Source of the DNA: Synergistota bacterium
GTDB lineage: Bacteria; Synergistota; JAGHAJ01
Assembly (NCBI GenBank): GCA_021161545.1
Contig: JAGHAJ010000125.1
Span: forward strand, 1-18,508
Direction: 5' to 3'
Length of the DNA: 18,508 nt
The translations under genes and the position numbers were made by a program. The notes below the pieces were generated by a model, which saw nothing but the letters and a program-made list of their open reading frames with translations, had not been told where the DNA came from and made no database searches. This document shows, piece after piece, positions 14,473 to 18,508 of the stretch. How positions within the stretch are numbered: position 1 is the stretch's first letter; each line of letters opens with the position of its first letter.

Positions 14473-14991
14473 TTAACTCCCTTCCTTCAGTATGTTTATA
14501 TTCTTTTTGAGGTAATCTATACCTGATAGAAGGGTGAATGCTAAAGCCACCCATACAAGGATATCGCTATAAGGTAGCTCTATTATTACTGCAGAGATGG
14601 CTACTATCTGCGAGATGGTTTTGAGTTTTCCCCATCTGCTTGCAGGTATAACTTTTCCACCTGACATGGCAATTGTTCTTAAACCTGTTATGGAAAAGTC
14701 TCTTGTTATGATTGCAATTGCTATCCATGATGGTATCCTGTGGAGGTCCACGAGTACTATAAGACCTGCTGATATGAGTATCTTATCTGCAAGTGGATCG
14801 ATGAATATCCCAAATTTTGTTATCTCATTATATCTCCTTGCTATGTACCCATCTAAAAAATCTGTTATTGATGCGATTATGAATATCCAGAATGCAATCC
14901 ACTTGTATTCTGGGTACCTGTAAAGTGCAAATACTATGAATGGTGGAACGAGCAATATTCTGAACAGGGTTATCTTATTGGAAGTCTTCAT
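14473..14991 (-). CDS. pgsA: CDP-diacylglycerol-glycerol-3-phosphate 3-phosphatidyltransferase
   Basis: It makes phosphatidylglycerol phosphate, the committed step to acidic phospholipids, in the inner membrane. The 172-residue protein has about five or six membrane helices and the CDP-alcohol phosphotransferase signature D-x2-D-G-x2-A-R-x8-G-x3-D-x3-D, seen as DFLDGYIARRYNEITKFG followed by IFIDPLAD. It starts at ATG 14991 without a ribosome site, only 6 nt after the promoter -10 box, so its mRNA is probably leaderless. It is first in an operon with the DJ-1-like gene, rsmI, metG and tatD. Its close relative at the right window edge is a different enzyme with the same fold. Confidence 0.94.
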   Translation of the reverse strand: MKTSNKITLFRILLVPPFIVFALYRYPEYKWIAFWIFIIASITDFLDGYIARRYNEITKFGIFIDPLADKILISAGLIVLVDLHRIPSWIAIAIITRDFSITGLRTIAMSGGKVIPASRWGKLKTISQIVAISAVIIELPYSDILVWVALAFTLLSGIDYLKKNINILKEGS

Positions 14992-14997
14992 GTACTA

Positions 14998-15026
14998 ATG
15001 ATATAACCATAATTTGCGTGTGTCAA
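14998..15026 (-). promoter_or_regulatory. Promoter of the pgsA-tatD operon, leaderless
   Basis: On the minus strand a perfect TTGACA (15021-15026) and TATCAT (14998-15003, five of six matches) are 17 bp apart. Only 6 nt separate the -10 box from the pgsA ATG, so transcription should begin at or next to the start codon. Confidence 0.75.
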
Positions 15027-15097
15027 GCTGTAGGTAGGATTCTTGTTTGGTTCTGATGATATTTGCTTTGAGCGGAGCAAGCGTGGAGTAGAGGGTA

Positions 15098-15106
15098 TGC
15101 TATAAT
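15098..15106 (+). promoter_or_regulatory. Extended -10 promoter of the YdcF-like gene
   Basis: TG-C-TATAAT is a full extended -10 element. No convincing -35 is present at the right distance. The predicted start near 15113 leaves about 26 nt, including a GGGGG ribosome site, before ATG 15139. Confidence 0.6.
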
Positions 15107-15138
15107 AAATTCAAATAACTATTTGGGGGCAATCAAAC

Positions 15139-15538
15139 ATGGAGAAACTACTTCGTGGTAAACTTGGTGCTTTTTTGAAAGTTCTTTTTCTTGCTGTGAT
15201 GATAGATGTCCTTCTTTTTGGCCTCTTTTGGTTTGAAGGGTATCATCTGCTTGTTCTTAGGAAAGCGGTGGATTCTCCATATAGAGTGGTGGTTGTTGAG
15301 GGTTGGGTTGGTGATGCAGTACTTAAAGATGTGGCACGAATCATTAAAAACGGGGATGTAAAGAGAGTCTTTGTTGTGGGTAATAAGATAGAATATGCTT
15401 CTGCTATCTTTCCAAAACATATATTTTTTTAAGTATGGAGTGCCTGAGAGTAAGATTATTGCAGTTCCCTTTAATGTCTTGCGAAACAGGACATTGGCAT
15501 CTGCTCTTTATTACTATTTGAAACTTATTCTGTGGTAG
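15139..15538 (+). pseudogene. Frameshifted, truncated YdcF/DUF218-like membrane protein gene
   Basis: The first frame (to TAA 15430-15432) gives 97 residues: an N-terminal membrane helix (about 12-32) and RVVVVEGWVGDAVLKDVARI, the start of a DUF218 (YdcF/SanA/ElyC-type) domain. The frame breaks in a run of seven T (15424-15430). Reading it as six T continues at once as KYGVPESKIIAVPFNVLRNR and TLASALYYYLKLILW to TAG 15536-15538. This matches the family's GVPEDKI...RDRTYASAL region. Even when restored (132 residues) the C-terminal third of the domain is missing. Promoter and ribosome site are intact. Likely a recent pseudogene; alternatives are transcriptional slippage at T7 or a sequencing error. 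Confidence 0.8.
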
Positions 15539-15553
15539 CTCCCTGTTTTACTG

Positions 15554-15562
15554 TGGTATAAT
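15554..15562 (+). promoter_or_regulatory. Extended -10 promoter of nnr
   Basis: TG-G-TATAAT (TATAAT at 15557-15562) lies just before the nnr ribosome site. No good -35 is seen. The predicted start, near 15569, falls inside the GGGGGTGAG motif, so the leader would be about 3-12 nt depending on the start codon used. Confidence 0.6.
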
Positions 15563-15580
15563 TCGCTGGGGGTGAGGGTG

Positions 15581-17149
15581 TTGAAAATAACAACGGTATC
15601 CCAGATGAGGGAGCTTGATAAAGGGGCAGTAGAGCGCTACGGTATACCAGAGGCAATACTCATGGAGAATGCAGGAAACTCCGTTTATTTTCTGATTTCG
15701 GCAGTATCGGGTGTCAAAGGTAAGAAATTTGTTGTTTTCTGTGGTAGTGGTAATAATGGTGGAGATGGATTTGTGGTTGCAAGAAAGCTACACTCCTCTG
15801 GTGCCATCGTTAAGGTTTATCTTATTGGTTCTGCAAGAAAAATGAAAGAGGTAACGCTTCGCAACTACGAGGCGCTCAAAAAGGCAGGTGTGCATGTGTC
15901 TGATTTTAAGTCTTCAGAGGAAGTATTGGGTGATGTGGAGAGTGCAGATGCTGTCGTTGATGCGATACTTGGCACAGGCATATCGAGAGAAGTAGCAGGT
16001 TTGTATAAGGATGCTATAGAAGTTATAAATGGACATGCAAGACTTGTTTACAGCGTTGATATACCGTCTGGTGTAAATGGTGATACTGGTGAAGTGATGG
16101 GTGTTGCAGTAAAATCTGATTATACGGTTACCTTTGGACTTCCCAAAGTGGGTAATCTACTTTATCCAGGATACATGTATTGTGGTAGGCTGTATGTGTC
16201 GCATATATCATTTCCGCCACAGCACTATAACAGGGATGATATATTGCTTGAATTGAACTCACCTATCATGCTTCCAGAGAGGTTGCCTTACGGTTATAAA
16301 GGTACATTTGGGGATGTATTTTTTGTTGCCGGTGCTCGTGGATACTATGGTGCACCCTACTTCTCTGCTTATTCGTTCATGAAGGCCGGAGGTGGCTATG
16401 CCAGACTTTCTACCCCTTTATCATGTGCACCGTTTGTTGGTAATAGGGGTAGTGAGATAGTTATCGTTCCAATGGATGAGACTGAGGATGGCTCTCTGGC
16501 AAAGTCAAGCTTTTCGAGATTGATGGAGATTGCTGATAGGGTAGATATGGTTGTTGTTGGACCGGGTGTTTCTTTGAATCAGGAAACAAAAGAACTTATA
16601 AGGGAGATTGTGCGTGCAGTGGATAAACCTGTTGTGATAGATGGAGATGGTCTTACAGCGGTCTCAGAAGACCTGAATGTGCTGAAGGAGAGGACTTCCC
16701 CAACAGTTCTTACGCCTCATGCTGGAGAGATGTCGAGACTTTCTGGTATGACCATAAAAGATGTGCTTAGTGATAGACTTGGTGTTTTAAGGAGAATGAC
16801 GGAAGAGCTTGGAGCAGTGATTGTACTTAAGGGTGCCCATACGCTTATAGGATATCCGGGTGGTAAAGTGTTGTTGAACATGACGGGCAATTCTGGCATG
16901 GCAACTGCAGGGAGTGGAGATGTCCTGACAGGAGCAATTGCTGCAATGTTTGGACTTGGTATGTCCTTGGAAGATGCTGTGAGAATGGGTGTATTTATTC
17001 ATGGGCTTTCAGGTGATTTGGCTGCCAGGGACAGGGGAGTAGATGGCATAACTGCACAGGATATCCTTGATTACCTGCCTATAGCTGTGAACATGCTCAG
17101 GAAGGAGTTTAAGACACTTTTTTCTGAATACAGTATCCCTGTTATTTAG
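15581..17149 (+). CDS. nnr: Bifunctional NAD(P)HX epimerase / ADP-dependent NAD(P)HX dehydratase
   Basis: This enzyme repairs hydrated NADH and NADPH: the N-terminal domain interconverts R- and S-NAD(P)HX, and the C-terminal domain dehydrates S-NAD(P)HX using ADP. The start was set at TTG 15581 because the product then begins MKITTVSQMRELDKGAVERY like homologues; GTG 15572 and 15578 are alternatives. It has 522 residues from this start, normal for the fusion. The epimerase (YjeF-N) domain covers about 1-210, with MENAG, FCGSGNNGGDGFVVAR and DAILGTG. The ribokinase-like domain covers about 225-515, with VVGPGVSL, VIDGDGL, LTPHAGEMSRL and NSGMATAGSGDVLTGAIA. NAD(P)H hydration increases with heat, which suits a thermophile. 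Its stop overlaps the HD gene stop by 4 bp. Confidence 0.95.
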   Translation: MKITTVSQMRELDKGAVERYGIPEAILMENAGNSVYFLISAVSGVKGKKFVVFCGSGNNGGDGFVVARKLHSSGAIVKVYLIGSARKMKEVTLRNYEALKKAGVHVSDFKSSEEVLGDVESADAVVDAILGTGISREVAGLYKDAIEVINGHARLVYSVDIPSGVNGDTGEVMGVAVKSDYTVTFGLPKVGNLLYPGYMYCGRLYVSHISFPPQHYNRDDILLELNSPIMLPERLPYGYKGTFGDVFFVAGARGYYGAPYFSAYSFMKAGGGYARLSTPLSCAPFVGNRGSEIVIVPMDETEDGSLAKSSFSRLMEIADRVDMVVVGPGVSLNQETKELIREIVRAVDKPVVIDGDGLTAVSEDLNVLKERTSPTVLTPHAGEMSRLSGMTIKDVLSDRLGVLRRMTEELGAVIVLKGAHTLIGYPGGKVLLNMTGNSGMATAGSGDVLTGAIAAMFGLGMSLEDAVRMGVFIHGLSGDLAARDRGVDGITAQDILDYLPIAVNMLRKEFKTLFSEYSIPVI

Positions 17150-17721
17150 CTCGTTTGCTTGAACTCTGCAAGCCACTTATTTGCTAATGCTTGCAGAGTT
17201 CTATCTTTATACCTGAATTCTTCTACGACTTTTACTAAGTGTTCAGGAAGTCTTTTTAATCCCCAGAGGAATCTCTTTTTTGTCTCTTCTTTGGTGTTCC
17301 TTGCATAGTAGAGTGGGAGATTTACTTCGAAAAATGATAGACTATCTGCGTAGTTCAAAATATCCGAGAGAGGGTCTCCACCTGTTTCATGCTTTTTAAT
17401 AAGTCTTACGGTTTCCTTGTGTATTATACCATCTATGTTGCACTCTTTGAGCATCTCTGAGATAATTTGTGCGCTTCTTTCTGCGTGTGCATTTTTGAAT
17501 GAATCGTAATCTCTGTAGTTTTCCCTTTTCACTCGTGGAGGGCATGCCCTTTCTATATCGTGCCCCAGTGCAGCGATCTGAAGAGGTACATCTGCGTCAG
17601 GTTTCAGTTTTAGCACCCACTTTAGTGTGTTTTCCGAATGCATGGGGTCTTCTGGTACAGGTGAATGCTTAACTGTCTCTTTAATCTTTTCTTTGATGCA
17701 CTCTATGTTTTTCCTCTTCAT
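17146..17721 (-). CDS. HD-domain metal-dependent phosphohydrolase
   Basis: This is a 191-residue soluble protein with the HD superfamily pattern H...HD...D: His28 (PMHSENTLKWV), His54-Asp55 (AALGHDIERA) and Asp126 (ILNYADSLSF), plus His79 and His111 as probable extra ligands. The family removes phosphate from nucleotides or other phosphoesters. The exact subfamily is not clear to me; it recalls DUF4202 in the last part. The ATG lies behind GGTGGT and inside the end of the DIPP-synthase gene (41-bp overlap), so the two are made together. That suggests a role linked to di-myo-inositol-phosphate synthesis, possibly the dephosphorylation of DIPP, which is inference. It is too short for a multi-domain regulatory HD-GYP protein. 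Confidence 0.82.
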   Translation of the reverse strand: MKRKNIECIKEKIKETVKHSPVPEDPMHSENTLKWVLKLKPDADVPLQIAALGHDIERACPPRVKRENYRDYDSFKNAHAERSAQIISEMLKECNIDGIIHKETVRLIKKHETGGDPLSDILNYADSLSFFEVNLPLYYARNTKEETKKRFLWGLKRLPEHLVKVVEEFRYKDRTLQALANKWLAEFKQTS

Positions 17722-18508
17722 ACAGTACCACCACCCTCTTTATGTTTTCTATGTTCATGAAAGCTGCTATTATTATCAATGTCCATAGTGCCTGATTCAG
17801 TAATGCCCCTATGAATATTATGAATATCCTCACATCTCTCCCAAATCTGATGTATTTCCCACCTTCTTTTATCCTCTTTTTCATGAATCCGTCGTACTTA
17901 TCCGCTGTGTAGCTATTCATAAATGTTCCCATAATAGCCAGAAAACCTATAAATATGTAGGAGAATGTGCTGTGAATAAGGTATGCATTATACGTCAATC
18001 CTAATAGGAGTGCAGCATCTGCGTATCTGTCAAGTACTGCGTCGAACCACCCTCCAAACCCAGATGATTGGAATTTTAGCCTCGCAATCTCTCCATCACA
18101 ACCGTCTATGATAGATGCAAATTGTGCAAGTATTCCTCCTATTAGTAAAGGGATATAGCTTCCGATGGAAAATAACAGTGCACCGAGTATTGAGAGTGCA
18201 AAAGAAAAAACGGATATCTGGTTTGGTGTTATTTGTGTTTTTACTAAATGAGATGATATTAGTGTGGATATAGGTCTGTTGAGGTATTTCGATATGGGAC
18301 CATCTGTGGCCTTGGTAAGACTTTTCAGCATGTACTTTTTTGCTTTTTTATATGCTTTTTTGTCATCAACATCTATCCAGAGCCTTTTGCCAATGTCAAA
18401 TGTGCGTGCCTTGCCCGTTCTGGCAAGTTCTTTTATTCCGCCTGAAAGTGATTCATCCCCTGAGGATATGCTCTTTTCAAGTGCATTGAATATTGCTGGT
18501 GAGCAGAA
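17681..18508 (-). CDS. Bifunctional inositol-1-phosphate cytidylyltransferase / DIPP synthase, 5'-truncated by the window edge
   Basis: The visible 275 codons are the C-terminal part of a larger gene whose start lies beyond position 18508. The frame stays open to the edge; the ATG at 18331 is internal. The outer 60 residues (FCSPAIFNALEKSISSGDES, then GKRLWIDVDD) are the end of a sugar-nucleotide-type cytidylyltransferase domain. A short helix (KKAKKYMLKSL) links it to a membrane domain with TDGPISKYLNRPIS and the CDP-alcohol phosphotransferase signature (DGCDGEIARLKFQSSGFGGW, then FDAVLD), with about five helices. It would join CDP-inositol to inositol-1-phosphate to give di-myo-inositol-1,3'-phosphate-1'-phosphate, the precursor of the heat-stress solute DIP. 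A plain phosphatidyltransferase is less likely because of the fused domain. The HD gene overlaps its end. Confidence 0.88.
   Translation of the reverse strand, partial: FCSPAIFNALEKSISSGDESLSGGIKELARTGKARTFDIGKRLWIDVDDKKAYKKAKKYMLKSLTKATDGPISKYLNRPISTLISSHLVKTQITPNQISVFSFALSILGALLFSIGSYIPLLIGGILAQFASIIDGCDGEIARLKFQSSGFGGWFDAVLDRYADAALLLGLTYNAYLIHSTFSYIFIGFLAIMGTFMNSYTADKYDGFMKKRIKEGGKYIRFGRDVRIFIIFIGALLNQALWTLIIIAAFMNIENIKRVVVLYEEEKHRVHQRKD

Noticed and set aside
15064-15081. Small inverted repeat TTGCT...AGCAA upstream of the YdcF-like gene
   Set aside because: Only 5-bp arms with an 8-nt spacer; expected by chance and not positioned as a clear operator or terminator.
18329-18331. ATG 18331 as start of the CDP-alcohol phosphotransferase gene
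   Set aside because: No ribosome site, and the frame continues upstream with clear nucleotidyltransferase-domain sequence.
1-18508. CRISPR arrays, tRNA/rRNA genes, insertion sequences, att sites
   Set aside because: I looked for direct-repeat arrays, cloverleaf-type segments, transposase motifs and terminal repeats and saw none I could support.

Overview
The window is a compact, gene-dense stretch of bacterial chromosome. It has roughly 40% GC by eye, many GTG/TTG starts, strong GGGGG-type Shine-Dalgarno sites and almost no intergenic space. I see no IS element, CRISPR array, rRNA or tRNA. The right edge carries most of a fused inositol-1-phosphate cytidylyltransferase / di-myo-inositol-phosphate-phosphate synthase. 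That enzyme makes a solute typical of thermophilic and hyperthermophilic bacteria and archaea, so I infer a thermophilic, probably anaerobic bacterium. The phylum cannot be fixed from the sequence alone.

Layout. (1) 1-1188, plus: rplL closed by a hairpin terminator and followed by endonuclease V (nfi), not by rpoB. (2) 1177-2568, minus: a secreted protein made of three copies of an aromatic-rich beta-type repeat that I do not recognise, with a 16-bp perfect palindrome on its promoter. (3) 2633-2977: the only long gap. It holds decayed coding-like fragments, a candidate operator and a perfect-consensus sigma-70 promoter. (4) 2978-7596, plus: an amino-acid module of ornithine/lysine-type racemase, L-lysine 6-transaminase, NhaC-family antiporter and a small PH-like membrane protein. 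(5) 9215-7586, minus: hemW and a CPBP intramembrane protease. (6) 9275-10427, plus: a sigma-28-type promoter and a sigma-70-type promoter in front of an orphan, unusually short flagellin, then a 91-residue helical protein. (7) 14991-10414, minus: a tight operon pgsA - secreted DJ-1/PfpI-like protein - rsmI - metG - tatD, apparently transcribed as a leaderless mRNA. (8) 15139-15538, plus: a frameshifted and truncated YdcF/DUF218-like gene, then nnr (NAD(P)HX repair) at 15581-17149. (9) 18508-17146, minus: the bifunctional DIPP synthase, cut by the window edge, overlapping an HD-domain hydrolase.

How the genes relate. The racemase, transaminase and NhaC form a lysine/ornithine utilisation or uptake unit. 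The synthase and the overlapping HD hydrolase suggest a thermolyte pathway in which the HD protein could be the missing phosphatase. Every convergent gene pair in the window (four of four) overlaps tail-to-tail by 4-14 bp with no terminator between. The most interesting items are the triple-repeat surface protein, the HD/DIPP-synthase pair, the DJ-1-like protein lacking the nucleophile, the orphan minimal flagellin and the T7 frameshift in the YdcF-like gene.
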